Origin: Aciditerrimonas ferrireducens
GTDB lineage: Bacteria; Actinomycetota; Acidimicrobiia; Acidimicrobiales; UBA8190
Direction: 5' to 3'
Length of the DNA: 64,000 nucleotides
Assembly: GCF_023130475.1 (NCBI RefSeq)
Contig: NZ_JAKHEX010000002.1
Span: forward strand, 124,001 to 188,000
Positions 29,531-38,495 of this stretch are shown here, piece after piece (the stretch's first letter is position 1; the number at the start of each line of letters is the position of its first letter). The translations under genes were made by a program, and so were the position numbers. Below the pieces are notes generated by a model. That model made no database searches and was not told the DNA's origin. It saw nothing but the letters and a program-made list of their open reading frames with translations.

Positions 29531-29693
29531 GACCGGGCATCGGCCGGCAGGCGGCCACGGTGAAGGACAAGCGCCGCATCCACGATCTCGAGCTCGCCGA
29601 GCTCACCGATTCGACCGAACGGTCGTGACGCTGGGAACGTGCCAGGTCGCCTGGGGTCGTCGGTCGACCCGGGCAGCGGGGCAGCACCGACCC

Positions 29694-29722
29694 TTGACGG
29701 CTGCCTGCCGCCTTGTTACCGT
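29694..29722 (+). promoter_or_regulatory. putative sigma-A promoter of the WxL-like surface protein gene
   Basis: TTGACG (29694-29699), a 17-nt spacer and TACCGT (29717-29722) form the best-spaced -35/-10 pair in this gap. It points toward the surface-protein gene at 30166, with a leader of about 435 nt. Confidence 0.4.
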
Positions 29723-30165
29723 TCCGTCAGTCACCACGGTGGCTCAACAACGAGCACGATACGTGGTGACACGGTGGTGTGGTGCCTGCCGGGGATGGGG
29801 GTCCAGATCACCGAACGTGCAGGGGGCTCGGTCCGGCGCTCCCAGCTTCGGAAGTCGTGGCGAGATCGGGGGGTGATGCCACGGCACGCGACGGCGTGCT
29901 GCCAGTGATCGGGCGGTGAGGGCGGCAGGAGCACGGTGCTCTGGCCGCACTGCCCGCCAAGGGGGGCGTCAAGCGGCCGCCGGTTTCCCGAGATCGCGCC
30001 TTGTGGGTGCCGGTCGCTGCTGATCGGTGGGAGAGCGAGCGCGTGGGATCACGCGCTGGGTTCGCCGCGCGTCGTCGTCCCCGAGGCGGCGCCGCCAGGG
30101 GAGAACTCGGGGAGGCCCGGCCCCATGGGAAGCCGACCTCCCCCGAACCGACCAAGGAGCGAGGA
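29723..30165 (+). other. long non-coding, structured leader before the WxL-like gene
   Basis: No convincing ORF is seen between the putative promoter and the GTG at 30166. Perfect inverted repeats are visible: GCACGC-GACG-GCGTGC (29884-29899) and AGCGCGTG-GGAT-CACGCGCT (30038-30057). A near-contiguous GAGCAC/GTGCTC palindrome sits near 29930. No known riboswitch signature was recognised. The leader may regulate or stabilise the mRNA, or may encode a small RNA. Confidence 0.4.
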
Positions 30166-31809
30166 GTGCAACGACGAACGTACGGGCGCCGCGCCGCCCG
30201 CCTCGGCCTGGCTGCCGCCACGGTGGCAGGTCTCGCCGGTGCAGCCCTGGTGGCTGCCGGCGGCGGGGTGGCAGGCGCTGCGCAGTTCAACAACGGGTTC
30301 GACTGCTCGAGCAGTCTGAGCAGCACGAACAACATCTGTGTGGACGGCGGCACCAACGCCACCACGAGCAGCGGGGGGACCCTGACCGTCACCCCGGCTA
30401 GTTCCAGCATCGCCCCGTTGACCCTGAGCGGGGTCTACAACGACTTCCTGGGGTCGCTCAACACGAGCACCGGGGCGGTGAGCTTCCCGGCGAGCCAGGC
30501 CACCTGGGTCTCGACCCTGACCGGCTCGCTCTCGGGGGTGACCGCCACCATCCAGATCAGTGACGACGGGACGGTGACGGGCACCTACGACCCGAGCACA
30601 GGAGCGGTGACCGAGACCGGCAACCTGACCGTCACCCTGGACAACACGGCAGCGACCGGGGCCGCCGGGCTCTGCACCTACACCCAGCCCTTCGACGTGA
30701 GCGGCACCATCTCGGCGCCCACGCAGGTGAACCTCACCTACGCCGAGGCCCAGGGCACCGTGAGCCAGGCCTCGACGCCAGTGGCGCTCTCGTCGACGAA
30801 CGGGTCCGGTGAGGGCTGCGCCTTGGCCGAGGCGGTGCTGGCTGGGGCGACCCAGACGTTGACCCTGCCGGTGACCGTCTTCGTCTACAGCCCCGTGAAC
30901 CTGCCCACGCCGACCCTGACGGTCACCCCGACCTCGGGGAACCCGGGCACCACGGTCAGCTTCACCGGGACCGGGTACGAGCCCGACCAGACGGTGACGG
31001 TGGCCTTCACGACCCCGGCGTCGGGCCAGACGGTGGACTCGACCACGGTGACCTCGACGTCCTCGGGGGACATCAGCGGCACGATCGGCACGAGCAACGA
31101 GGCGACCGGGGTGAACCCCCTGGTGGCGAGCTACACCTATGACGGCATCACCCTCAGCGCCTCGGCGACCTACACCGTGACGGCGCCCTACACCTGCACG
31201 ACCGACGGGACGACCGGCACGACGTCCTGCTCCATCAGCCAGGTGGCCACGGTGAGCGTCCAGGGGGCCGCCCTGACCATCACCGAGAACGCGGCGAGCG
31301 GGACGGCGAACACCCAGACCCAGGTGGTCCTCTCGAAGGTCACCTTGAACGGCAGCTGGCAGACCACCACGGGCACCTTGAACCCGGTGACCGTCGTGGA
31401 CGCTCGGGGCACCCTGGCCGGCTGGACGGTCACCGGGCAGTTCACCGCCCGGTCCAAGACCGGCTACTGGGCCAGCAACCCGAACGGCAACCCCGGGGCG
31501 TTCGAGAACGAGACGCCGGTGGGCAACCCGCAGGACAACTACATCCGAGCCGACGAGTTCAGCTGGACGCCCTCGGCGGCGCCGGCGACCGAGACCTTCA
31601 ACGGCCAGACGGTGCCTGAGGGTCGAGCGAACGAGGTGACGGCGGGTGCGGCGAGCAGCCTGTCGTCGAGCAGCCCGACCACCCTCTGCCAGGCGGCAGC
31701 CGGTGGTGGTGGCGGCACCTTCGTCTGCTCGGCACCGGTGTCCTTGAACGTGCCGCCCTGGGTGGCGGCGGGGACCTACGCCGCCACGCTGAACCTCGTG
31801 GTGGGCTGA
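30166..31809 (+). CDS. secreted surface protein with IPT/neocarzinostatin-like and WxL-like domains
   Basis: A 547-aa Thr/Ser/Gly-rich exported protein. The signal peptide (LGLAAATVAGLAGAALVAAG, cleavage after about residue 39 at GAA-Q) is followed by a low-Lys beta-rich region. An Ig-like IPT/neocarzinostatin-type repeat starts near residue 245 (LTVTPTSGNPGTTVSFTGTG; ATYTVTAPY). The C-terminal WxL-like domain contains VVDARGTLAGWTVTGQF near 415 and ends GTYAATLNLVVG; the second Trp of classical WxL domains is missing. Two Cys pairs suggest disulfides. The GTG at 30166 follows AAGGAG. Downstream genes encode a DUF916-like partner. Likely a non-covalently attached cell-wall protein. Confidence 0.7.
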   Translation: MQRRTYGRRAARLGLAAATVAGLAGAALVAAGGGVAGAAQFNNGFDCSSSLSSTNNICVDGGTNATTSSGGTLTVTPASSSIAPLTLSGVYNDFLGSLNTSTGAVSFPASQATWVSTLTGSLSGVTATIQISDDGTVTGTYDPSTGAVTETGNLTVTLDNTAATGAAGLCTYTQPFDVSGTISAPTQVNLTYAEAQGTVSQASTPVALSSTNGSGEGCALAEAVLAGATQTLTLPVTVFVYSPVNLPTPTLTVTPTSGNPGTTVSFTGTGYEPDQTVTVAFTTPASGQTVDSTTVTSTSSGDISGTIGTSNEATGVNPLVASYTYDGITLSASATYTVTAPYTCTTDGTTGTTSCSISQVATVSVQGAALTITENAASGTANTQTQVVLSKVTLNGSWQTTTGTLNPVTVVDARGTLAGWTVTGQFTARSKTGYWASNPNGNPGAFENETPVGNPQDNYIRADEFSWTPSAAPATETFNGQTVPEGRANEVTAGAASSLSSSSPTTLCQAAAGGGGGTFVCSAPVSLNVPPWVAAGTYAATLNLVVG

Positions 31810-31822
31810 GGTCCGAAGGACC
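31810..31822 (+). other. short hairpin directly after the WxL-like gene
   Basis: GGTCC-GAA-GGACC forms a 5-bp stem immediately after the stop codon. There is no T-run, so intrinsic termination is doubtful; it may attenuate or protect the mRNA end. The rest of the roughly 200-bp gap to the next gene shows nothing recognisable. Confidence 0.3.
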
Positions 31823-32013
31823 GGCGGGAACCGAGGGTCGGCGCCCCATCCGCGTCGGCCCGGCAACGAGCACTGGCGGGGTCCGGCTGCCGCAGACGCG
31901 GTGGCCGGGCCCCGCCCTGCTCGGCAGGCCAGGCGGAGCGACCGGCGGCCAGGGGGTCGAGAGGCGGGGTGGCGGTGTCGGGCAGTCGATCGAGGTGACG
32001 GAGGACGAGGGTC

Positions 32014-33174
32014 GTGGGGCAACGGAGGGCAGCGCGCACGGTCCGGTGGCCGAGGGCGGCCGCCGGCCGCTGGACGAACGAGGGTCAAGACCAGCGGGCG
32101 GGGGATCGAGGGGACCGGGGCGGCTGGCTGGCCCGCGGGTGGCTGGTGGGCCTGCTCCTGCTGCTGGGGAGCCTCGGCGGGGTGCTGGGGTGGGCGGGCC
32201 CGGCCGGCGCGGCGACCGGGGGGCCGGGGCCGATCTCGTTCTCCTTCGGTCCTTACGCCTTGCCCGGGACCGCGCCGCGACCGGACTTCTCGTTCAGTTT
32301 GGAGCCGGGGACGGCCGTGGGGGACGCGTTGTTCCTGCAGAACCGCTCCTCGTTTCCCCAGACCTTCAAGCTCTACGCCACCGACGTCTACAACCAGCCC
32401 CGCGGCGGGGCTTTCGCGTACCGGGCCCCGGGCGGCCCCCAGGACGGTCCGGCGAGCTGGATCGACCTGGTGGTCCGCGGATCGGTGGTGGGCCCCGGGG
32501 GCTCGGTGGTCGTGCCCCCCGACACGGCGTGGCGGATTCCCTTCACGGTGACGGCTCCCTCGGGCACCGCCCCCGGCACGTACGCCGCTGGCATCGTGGC
32601 CCTGGACGTGACGACCATCGGGTCGCCGACGTCGAAGAACTTCCTGCAACTCCACGAGGGGATCGGGGCTCGGGTGTTCATGACCGTTCTGGGGCACCTG
32701 ACCCACGCCGTTGCCGTCGGACGCGTCTGGGTGACCCCGAAGGGCGGTGGGCTGTGGCCCCTGGGGGCCAGCCGACGGGCCGAGGTCCACGTCCAGGTGG
32801 CGAACACCGGCAACAGCGTCATCGACGAGGTGACCCTCCGGACCTCCCTGGACCCTGCGGTGGGGGGCCGGGAGGAGCTCCGCACCCTGCACCTGGCGAC
32901 CCTCCTGCCGGGCGCGACCGTGGTGCTGAGCGTGCCGGCCACCCTCCGGCCCATCGAAGGGCCGACAACCGTCAGCGCTCAAATCACGACGAACAGTGGG
33001 CTTCGGGCGAGCGGTGGGGGGTCGACCTGGTCGGTGCCCTGGGGACTGGGTCTCCTGGTCCTCGTGCTGCTGGCGGCCCTCGTCCTCCTGCGGCGTCGGC
33101 GGCGCCACGGCCGTCGTCGGGCGCGGCCCGCGCCGTCGAGGGAGCGGCAGCACCACGCGCCGGTCGCCCCATGA
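32014..33174 (+). CDS. DUF916-like (WxL-interacting type) membrane-anchored surface protein
   Basis: A 386-aa protein with a basic N-terminus, a signal or anchor segment (WLVGLLLLLGSLGGVLGWAG, about 44-63), a large extracellular region and a C-terminal membrane segment (LGLLVLVLLAALVLL) followed by Arg-rich cytoplasmic residues. The extracellular part matches the DUF916 pattern: FSFSLEPGTAVGDALFLQNR, FKLYATDVYNQPRGGAFAYR, VPPDTAWRIPFTVTAPSGTA and FLQLHEGIGARVFMTVLG. In Firmicutes these proteins anchor WxL proteins. The neighbouring WxL-like genes strongly support the call. Start is uncertain (GTG 32014 used). It overlaps the next gene by ATGA. Confidence 0.75.
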   Translation: MGQRRAARTVRWPRAAAGRWTNEGQDQRAGDRGDRGGWLARGWLVGLLLLLGSLGGVLGWAGPAGAATGGPGPISFSFGPYALPGTAPRPDFSFSLEPGTAVGDALFLQNRSSFPQTFKLYATDVYNQPRGGAFAYRAPGGPQDGPASWIDLVVRGSVVGPGGSVVVPPDTAWRIPFTVTAPSGTAPGTYAAGIVALDVTTIGSPTSKNFLQLHEGIGARVFMTVLGHLTHAVAVGRVWVTPKGGGLWPLGASRRAEVHVQVANTGNSVIDEVTLRTSLDPAVGGREELRTLHLATLLPGATVVLSVPATLRPIEGPTTVSAQITTNSGLRASGGGSTWSVPWGLGLLVLVLLAALVLLRRRRRHGRRRARPAPSRERQHHAPVAP

Positions 33175-34160
33175 GGCCACGGTCCTGGGTCACGTCGGCG
33201 GCGGCGGTCCTGCTCGGTTCGCTGGCGTGGGCGGTCGGCCTGCTGGCGGTCCCGAGCCCGCCGAGCTGGGCTGGGGGGCGGGCGGCGTTGGTCGTCGAGC
33301 CCGCAACGGCGCTCCCGGGCCAGGTGCTGACCGTCACCGGGGTGGGCTTGCCGGGCAGCCGGGACGTCGTGGTGGCCCTCTGCGGGGACCTCGGGCTCGA
33401 AGGATCGGCTGACTGCGCGCTCGCCGGGGCCACCGGTGGGGCCACCTCCCCAAGCGGCGACCTGGTCGTCCAGCTGCGGGCCTCGGTGCCGCCGGCGCCG
33501 TGTCCCTGTGTGGTCGAGGCCACGGTGCAGGGAGCGGCCGTTCCCGGCGCCATCACCGCGCTCCGGCTCCTCGACGCGCCCAGCGCGCCGCTGCAGCGAT
33601 CGGAGTCGACGAGTGGACCAGACGTGGCGCTCGTTGGGGCCCGGCTCCGCGGCCCGGTCGGTGGGCTGGCTGCGTGGGTCGGGCTCGGCGGTCGGGCGCT
33701 GGTCGAGCTGAGCGTCGTGAACCGGGGCAGCGTGCCCGTCGAGGTGGGCAGGCCAGCGGTGCGCCTCGGGGCCGGCCCGGGGACGGTGAGCGCCGTCGGG
33801 GCCGCGCCGATCGGCGTGCTGGCGCCGGGGAGCCGCCGGACGCTCACGGTGCCGGTCGAGCTGCCGGTCCCGAGCGTCGGCCGGGTGCACGGGACGATCG
33901 AGGTCGTGGCCGGCGGCACGATCCTTCGGGCCCGCTTGACCCGCTTCGTGCTGCCTCCGGGCACCCTGGCCGTCGCTGGCCTGGCCCTGCTCTTGGCGGC
34001 TGGCTTCCTGGCCCGTCGGCTCCGCCGAGCCCGGCCCGACCCGCGGGGGCAGGTCGACGTCGAGGCCGTGCTCGCTGGCGTGCTCGGCAGCTGGTCGGCG
34101 TGGGGCGAGACCGGTCCGAGTCCGGCACCCCCGGGCCCGGTGGCGACCCAGCGGCGCTAG
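33171..34160 (+). CDS. membrane-anchored surface protein with neocarzinostatin/IPT-like domain
   Basis: A 329-aa protein. The signal peptide (WVTSAAAVLLGSLAWAVGLL) is followed by an Ig-like domain starting ALVVEPATALPGQVLTVTG, with Cys pairs (CGDLGLEGSADC; APCPCVV) as in neocarzinostatin-type folds. A second beta domain (LVELSVVNRGSVPVEVGRPA; LAPGSRRTLTVPVELP) resembles domains in DUF916-type proteins. One C-terminal membrane segment (TLAVAGLALLLAAGFLARRL) precedes a short cytoplasmic tail. The ATG overlaps the DUF916-like stop, so both are made together and probably act as one surface complex. Confidence 0.7.
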   Translation: MRPRSWVTSAAAVLLGSLAWAVGLLAVPSPPSWAGGRAALVVEPATALPGQVLTVTGVGLPGSRDVVVALCGDLGLEGSADCALAGATGGATSPSGDLVVQLRASVPPAPCPCVVEATVQGAAVPGAITALRLLDAPSAPLQRSESTSGPDVALVGARLRGPVGGLAAWVGLGGRALVELSVVNRGSVPVEVGRPAVRLGAGPGTVSAVGAAPIGVLAPGSRRTLTVPVELPVPSVGRVHGTIEVVAGGTILRARLTRFVLPPGTLAVAGLALLLAAGFLARRLRRARPDPRGQVDVEAVLAGVLGSWSAWGETGPSPAPPGPVATQRR

Positions 34161-34170
34161 CGTCGAGGCC

Positions 34171-34851
34171 ATGGGCGAGATGATCGAGTTCCCGAGCAAC
34201 GGTGGTCGCTGCCCCGGCTACCTCGCTGAGCCGGCCGGTGGACAGGGGCCCGGTGTGCTGGTCATCCAGGAGTGGTGGGGCCTGGTGCCCCATATCAAAG
34301 ACGTCTGTGATCGCCTGGCTCGGGAGGGGTTCTGGGCGCTTGCGCCGGATCTCTACCACGGCAAGCAGGTGAGCGAGCCGGACGAGGCCGGGAAGGCCAT
34401 GATGGCCATGCAGCTGGACCAGGCCGCCAAGGACATGTCGGGGGCGGCTGACGAGCTGCGTCGGCGCAGCGGCCGGGACCGGGTCGGCGTCGTGGGCTTC
34501 TGCATGGGCGGTGGGTTGGCGCTCGTGCTGGCGTGTCGCCGCCCTGACGCCATCGCCGCCTGCGTGCCCTTCTACGGCGTCATCCCCTGGCCGAACGCCA
34601 CCCCGGACTACAGCCAGCTGAGCGGGGCGGTCCAGGGACACTTCGCCGAGCACGACGACTTCTTCCCCCCGGAGAAGGCCCGGGAGCTCGAGGCGGAGCT
34701 GCGTCGGCTGGGGAAGCAGGCCGAGATCTTCGTCTACGACGGGACCAGCCACGCGTTCTTCAACGACGACCGGCCCGAGGTGTACCACGAGCAGGCCGCG
34801 GCCCTCGCCTGGGGCCGGACCCTGGACTTCCTCCGGACCCAGCTGGCCTGA
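34171..34851 (+). CDS. dienelactone hydrolase family protein
   Basis: A 226-aa alpha/beta hydrolase. The Cys nucleophile sits in VGVVGFCMGGGLAL (near residue 112), the acid in HFAEHDDFFPPEKA and the His in YDGTSHAFFND, the complete dienelactone hydrolase triad. Substrates in the family are cyclic lactones and related esters; the true one is unknown. The stop of the upstream gene (TAG) is also the start of a TAGCGT box 7 nt before this ATG, suggesting a separate leaderless transcript. Confidence 0.9.
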   Translation: MGEMIEFPSNGGRCPGYLAEPAGGQGPGVLVIQEWWGLVPHIKDVCDRLAREGFWALAPDLYHGKQVSEPDEAGKAMMAMQLDQAAKDMSGAADELRRRSGRDRVGVVGFCMGGGLALVLACRRPDAIAACVPFYGVIPWPNATPDYSQLSGAVQGHFAEHDDFFPPEKARELEAELRRLGKQAEIFVYDGTSHAFFNDDRPEVYHEQAAALAWGRTLDFLRTQLA

Positions 34852-34884
34852 GGGGCCGGCGCTGCGGCGGACGAGGACGGGGCG

Positions 34885-36114
34885 GTGGCTCGCCAGGACC
34901 CCGAGAGCCTGGTCGAACGGTACGTGCGGCTGGGGCTGGAGCTAGGTCGACATCTCGACGGCCTCGTCGACGCCTACTACGGCCCAGCCCGGCTCGCCGA
35001 GGAGGCAGCCGCTGGCCCGCCTCGTCCGCTGCCGACCCTGGTGGCCGAGGCCCGGCGGCTGCTCGCCGACCTGGAGGCCGGGGCCCCGCTGGACGGGGAG
35101 TCCGGAGGCAGCGAAGGGGCGAGCGAGGGCCAGCGCCGGCGTTGGCTGCTCGGGCAGACGACCGGGCTGCTGACCACGGCCCGACGGCTGGCGGGGGAGC
35201 CGGTCGGCTACGTGGAGGAAGTGGAAGCCTGCTACGGGGTCCGGCCCGCGCCGGTGCCCGAGGACGAGCTGGCCGACGCCCACCGGGCCCTGGAACGCCT
35301 CGTGCCGGGCAGCGGGCCGCTGGCCGAGCGCTGGGTGGCCTGGCGGGAGGCCCATGCCGTGCCCCCCGAGCGCCTGCCCCGGTGCATCGAGGCCCTGGCC
35401 GAGGTGCTGCGAGAGCGGACCGCCGCGCACCTCGGCTTGCCCGAGGGCGAGGAGGTGCACTTCGAGCTGGTCCAAGGCCAGCCCTGGTCGGGGTTCAACC
35501 GCTACCACGGGGGCTTGCGCTCGACCGTCTCGATCAACACCGACCTGCCGGTGCTCTCCCTCAGCCTCCCCATGCTCGTCGCCCACGAGGCGTATCCCGG
35601 GCACCACACCGAGCACAGCCGGAAGGAGGTCCGGCTGGTCCGGGGGCGGGGCTGGTGGGAGGAGAGCATCTTCCTGGTCGGCACCCCTCAGTGCCTGGTG
35701 GCCGAGGGGCTGGCCGACCTCGGGGCCGAGGCGCTCCTCGGGCCCACGTACCCGCTCGTCGTCGCCGAAGTCCTGCGGGGAGCGGGGGTGCGCTACGACG
35801 CCGAGCTGGCCGTGGCGGTGGCCGAACCGGCCGAGGTGCTCTCGGCAGCCCGGGCGAACGCGGCGTGGCGGCTACACGTGGAGGGGGCCGACGCCGATGA
35901 GGTGACCGAGGACCTGGCCCGCTTCGCCCTGGTGCCCCGGGCCCGGGCGGCCAAGGCCGTCGAGTTCCTCCAGCACCCGACCTGGCGGGCCTACATCACC
36001 TGCTACGTCGCCGGCCTGCCGCTGTGCCGGCGGTTCGTGGCCGGCGACCTTCGTCGCTTCGCCCGGCTGGTGAGCGAGCAGCTCCTGCCCGCCGACCTGG
36101 TCCCCCCGGCCTGA
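34885..36114 (+). CDS. DUF885-family putative metallopeptidase
   Basis: A 409-aa mainly helical protein. The DUF885 signature HEAYPGHHTEH near residue 234 supplies the HExxH-like metal site. NRYHGGLRSTVSINTDLP precedes it. The conserved late residues lie in GTPQCLVAEGLADLGAEALLG. Family members are predicted carboxypeptidase-like metalloenzymes of unknown substrate. The N-terminal half is more variable and contains a Ser/Gly/Glu-rich insert. Starts with GTG at 34885. Confidence 0.85.
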   Translation: MARQDPESLVERYVRLGLELGRHLDGLVDAYYGPARLAEEAAAGPPRPLPTLVAEARRLLADLEAGAPLDGESGGSEGASEGQRRRWLLGQTTGLLTTARRLAGEPVGYVEEVEACYGVRPAPVPEDELADAHRALERLVPGSGPLAERWVAWREAHAVPPERLPRCIEALAEVLRERTAAHLGLPEGEEVHFELVQGQPWSGFNRYHGGLRSTVSINTDLPVLSLSLPMLVAHEAYPGHHTEHSRKEVRLVRGRGWWEESIFLVGTPQCLVAEGLADLGAEALLGPTYPLVVAEVLRGAGVRYDAELAVAVAEPAEVLSAARANAAWRLHVEGADADEVTEDLARFALVPRARAAKAVEFLQHPTWRAYITCYVAGLPLCRRFVAGDLRRFARLVSEQLLPADLVPPA

Positions 36115-36172
36115 GCCCCCTGGACCCGACCGGCGGCGGCCCGGGCCTGGGAGGGGTGCTCGCGCCGCGCAC

Positions 36173-36178
36173 TACAGT
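36173..36178 (+). promoter_or_regulatory. putative -10 box (TACAGT) for the malyl-CoA lyase-like gene
   Basis: TACAGT lies 7 nt before the ATG at 36186, with no ribosome-binding site between, consistent with leaderless transcription. Confidence 0.4.
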
Positions 36179-36185
36179 TGCCGCC

Positions 36186-37124
36186 ATGTCCGCACGCACC
36201 CGCAGCATGCCGCGCCGTTCGTGCTTCTCCACGCCGGGCTCCAACGAGCGCTTCTTGCAGAAGGCCCCGACCGTGCCGGCCGACATGTCGTTCCTGGACC
36301 TCGAGGACTCGGTGGCCCCGAAGGAGAAGGAGGCGGCCCGGGCCAAGGTGGTCGAGGCCATCCGCACCCTGCCCTGGGACGACCGGGTGCTCTGCGTCCG
36401 GGTGAACGCCTGGGACACCGAGTGGACCTACGGGGACGTGGTCGAGGTGGTGGGCAACGCCGGCGAGCGGCTCGATGAGGTCATGCTGCCCAAGGTGCAG
36501 CGGGCCGCCGAGGTCGTGGCCCTCGACCTGCTCCTGACCCAGGTGGAGAAGAAGGCCGGCCTGCCGGTCGGGCACATCGGCATCGAGGCCCAGATCGAGA
36601 CCACTCTGGGCCTGATCAACGTCGAGGAGATCTGCGCCGCCTCGCCCCGCCTGGAGACCATCATCTTCGGCCCGGCCGACTTCGCGGCCTCCATGGAGAT
36701 GCCGGTGCTGACCGGGGGGGTGCAGATCCCCGAGTACCCAGGCGACCACTTCCACTATGTCTTCTCGAAGATCCTCATGGCCGGGCGGGCCAACGGCCTC
36801 CAGGTCATCGACGGGCCCTACCTCAAGGTGCGCGATCTCGACGGTCTGCGGGACTTCGCCCAGCGCACCCAGGTGCTCGGCTACGACGGCAAGTGGGCCC
36901 TGACCCCGGACCAGGTGACCGTCCTGAACGAGATCTACTCGCCCACCCAGGAGCAGTTCGACCGGGCCTGGGACATCCTCGACGCGTACCAGAAGGCTAC
37001 CGAGGAGGAGCGCCGGGGCGCCGTCATGTTCGGGGACGAGATGATCGACGAGGCGAGCCGGAAGATGGCGGTGAAGTTCGTGAGCCGGGGCGAGCGGGCC
37101 GGCCTGACCCGTTCGGCTCGCTAG
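36186..37124 (+). CDS. mcl: CitE/HpcH-type lyase, L-malyl-CoA/beta-methylmalyl-CoA lyase-like
   Basis: A 312-aa TIM-barrel protein of the HpcH/CitE family. RRSCFSTPGSNERFLQKA binds CoA, DMSFLDLEDSVAPKEKEAAR carries the Mg-binding acidic residues, RVNAWDTEW and LPKVQRAAEV follow, IGIEAQIETTLGL has the catalytic Glu and IIFGPADFAASMEM the second metal site. It matches the actinobacterial enzyme encoded in ethylmalonyl-CoA pathway clusters, cleaving methylmalyl-CoA to glyoxylate and propionyl-CoA. Mcd-like and MaoC-like genes nearby support this. The CitE fold alone would also allow citramalyl- or malyl-CoA specificity. Confidence 0.88.
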   Translation: MSARTRSMPRRSCFSTPGSNERFLQKAPTVPADMSFLDLEDSVAPKEKEAARAKVVEAIRTLPWDDRVLCVRVNAWDTEWTYGDVVEVVGNAGERLDEVMLPKVQRAAEVVALDLLLTQVEKKAGLPVGHIGIEAQIETTLGLINVEEICAASPRLETIIFGPADFAASMEMPVLTGGVQIPEYPGDHFHYVFSKILMAGRANGLQVIDGPYLKVRDLDGLRDFAQRTQVLGYDGKWALTPDQVTVLNEIYSPTQEQFDRAWDILDAYQKATEEERRGAVMFGDEMIDEASRKMAVKFVSRGERAGLTRSAR

Positions 37125-37181
37125 CGGCCTGCGGCCGCCGGGCGGGCCGCTGCCCTCCTGGACCCCTCTGGCCGAGGAGGC

Positions 37182-38495
37182 TCACGGCACCGCCAGTTCC
37201 TCGGAACCGAGGGTCACCGAGACGGTCCGGGTCTTGCCGTCCGCCAGGATCGCCAGGGTGACCTGCTGGCCCGGGGCGTGGTGCTGGACGGCGCTGACCA
37301 AGGCGGTGGGCGAGTCGATCGGCTGGCCGTCGAGACCGACGATGACGTCGCCGGCGACGAGGCCGGCGGCCGCGGCCGGGGAGCCCGGGACGACCTCGAG
37401 GACCAGAGCCCCCGTCGTGGCGGGGAGGCCGAACTCGGCCTGGAGCGCGGGGGTGATGCTCGTCACCACCACCCCGAGGTAGGTCTTGGCGGTGGGCCGG
37501 CCGGCCCCGGCCTCGAGCTTGGGCAGCTCCGCTTCGAGCTGGGTGACCGGGATGGCGAAGCCCACGTTCTGGGCCGGCGCGTTGCCCGGCGAGCTGCTCG
37601 CCACCGCGGTGTCCATGCCGATGACGTGGCCGTGGACGTCGACCAGCGGCCCGCCGGAGTTCCCCGGGTTGATGGCGGCGTCGGTCTGGATCGCCCCGGT
37701 GATGTGCTCCGTGTAGCCGTCGGGCAGCTGCGCGCTGAAGGCCCGGTCGAGCCCGGAGACGATGCCGCTGGTCACCGACGGGCTGCCGGGGGCCAGGGCG
37801 AGGGCGTTGCCGATGGCGACCACGCCCGCCCCGAGGGCGATGCTCGAGGGTCGGGCGAAGTGGACGGTGGGCAGGCCATGGACCCCCTCGATCTGCACCA
37901 GCGCCATGTCGTTCGCCGGGTCGGTCCCGATGACCTTCCCGGGGTGGCTGACGGTCTGTCCGTAGAGGGTGACCCGGACCGAGACGGCCCCGGCGACGAC
38001 GTGGTTGTTGGTCAGGACCTCCCCGCTCGGGGTCACGATCATGCCGCTCCCGGCCCCCACGACGGTCTCATCGCCGACGACCGACGGTTCGAAGCTGGTG
38101 GTCTGGATGGAGACCACCGCCGGGAGGACCTTCTGGATGATGGCCGCCACGTCGACCGGCGCGCCCGGCACCCCGAGGTCGGAACGGGTGGGTCGGAACT
38201 GCTCGACGATCGTCCGCTGACCGCTGGTGGCGACCACCCCGCCGACTAGGCCCCCGACCACCGCGCCGACCAGGGCCGCCACGAGGGCCACCGCCAGCCA
38301 CGGGGTGCCCCGGCGTCGCCCGGTCTTCCCGTCGTGGCCGGCGGCCGGGGGGATCACAGGACCCGGGCTCGGCGAGGGCCAGGGGCTCGTGCCGGTCGGG
38401 GAGGGCCCGGGAGCTGTGGTCGCGGGTGAGGACCAGGGCCAGGCCGCGGGCCCGGCGTTCGGGGGAGTGTCCTGGTGCTCCGATGCATCTGCCAT
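37182..38495 (-). CDS. HtrA/DegP-like membrane-anchored serine protease with PDZ domain
   Basis: A 437-aa protein. A Pro-rich cytoplasmic N-terminus and one membrane segment (LAVALVAALVGAVVGGLVGG, about 75-95) place the protease outside the cell. Catalytic residues: His in LTNNHVVAG, Asp in DPANDMALVQ, Ser in AAINPGNSGGPLVD. The C-terminal PDZ domain (about 345-430) contains YLGVVVTSITPAL and VVPGSPAAAAGLVAGDVIVG. It would degrade or sense misfolded envelope proteins. The ATG at 38495 follows GGAGG. Confidence 0.94.
   Translation of the reverse strand: MADASEHQDTPPNAGPAAWPWSSPATTAPGPSPTGTSPWPSPSPGPVIPPAAGHDGKTGRRRGTPWLAVALVAALVGAVVGGLVGGVVATSGQRTIVEQFRPTRSDLGVPGAPVDVAAIIQKVLPAVVSIQTTSFEPSVVGDETVVGAGSGMIVTPSGEVLTNNHVVAGAVSVRVTLYGQTVSHPGKVIGTDPANDMALVQIEGVHGLPTVHFARPSSIALGAGVVAIGNALALAPGSPSVTSGIVSGLDRAFSAQLPDGYTEHITGAIQTDAAINPGNSGGPLVDVHGHVIGMDTAVASSSPGNAPAQNVGFAIPVTQLEAELPKLEAGAGRPTAKTYLGVVVTSITPALQAEFGLPATTGALVLEVVPGSPAAAAGLVAGDVIVGLDGQPIDSPTALVSAVQHHAPGQQVTLAILADGKTRTVSVTLGSEELAVP

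Noticed and set aside
29639-29908. Possible 89-aa ORF in the gap before the WxL-like gene
   Set aside because: No domain, unusual composition and it spans the putative promoter; treated as non-coding.
29880-29960. Possible cobalamin-type riboswitch, because of GCCAC/GCCAGTG-like words in the leader
   Set aside because: The B12-box and the required core helices could not be assembled; only unrelated hairpins are visible.
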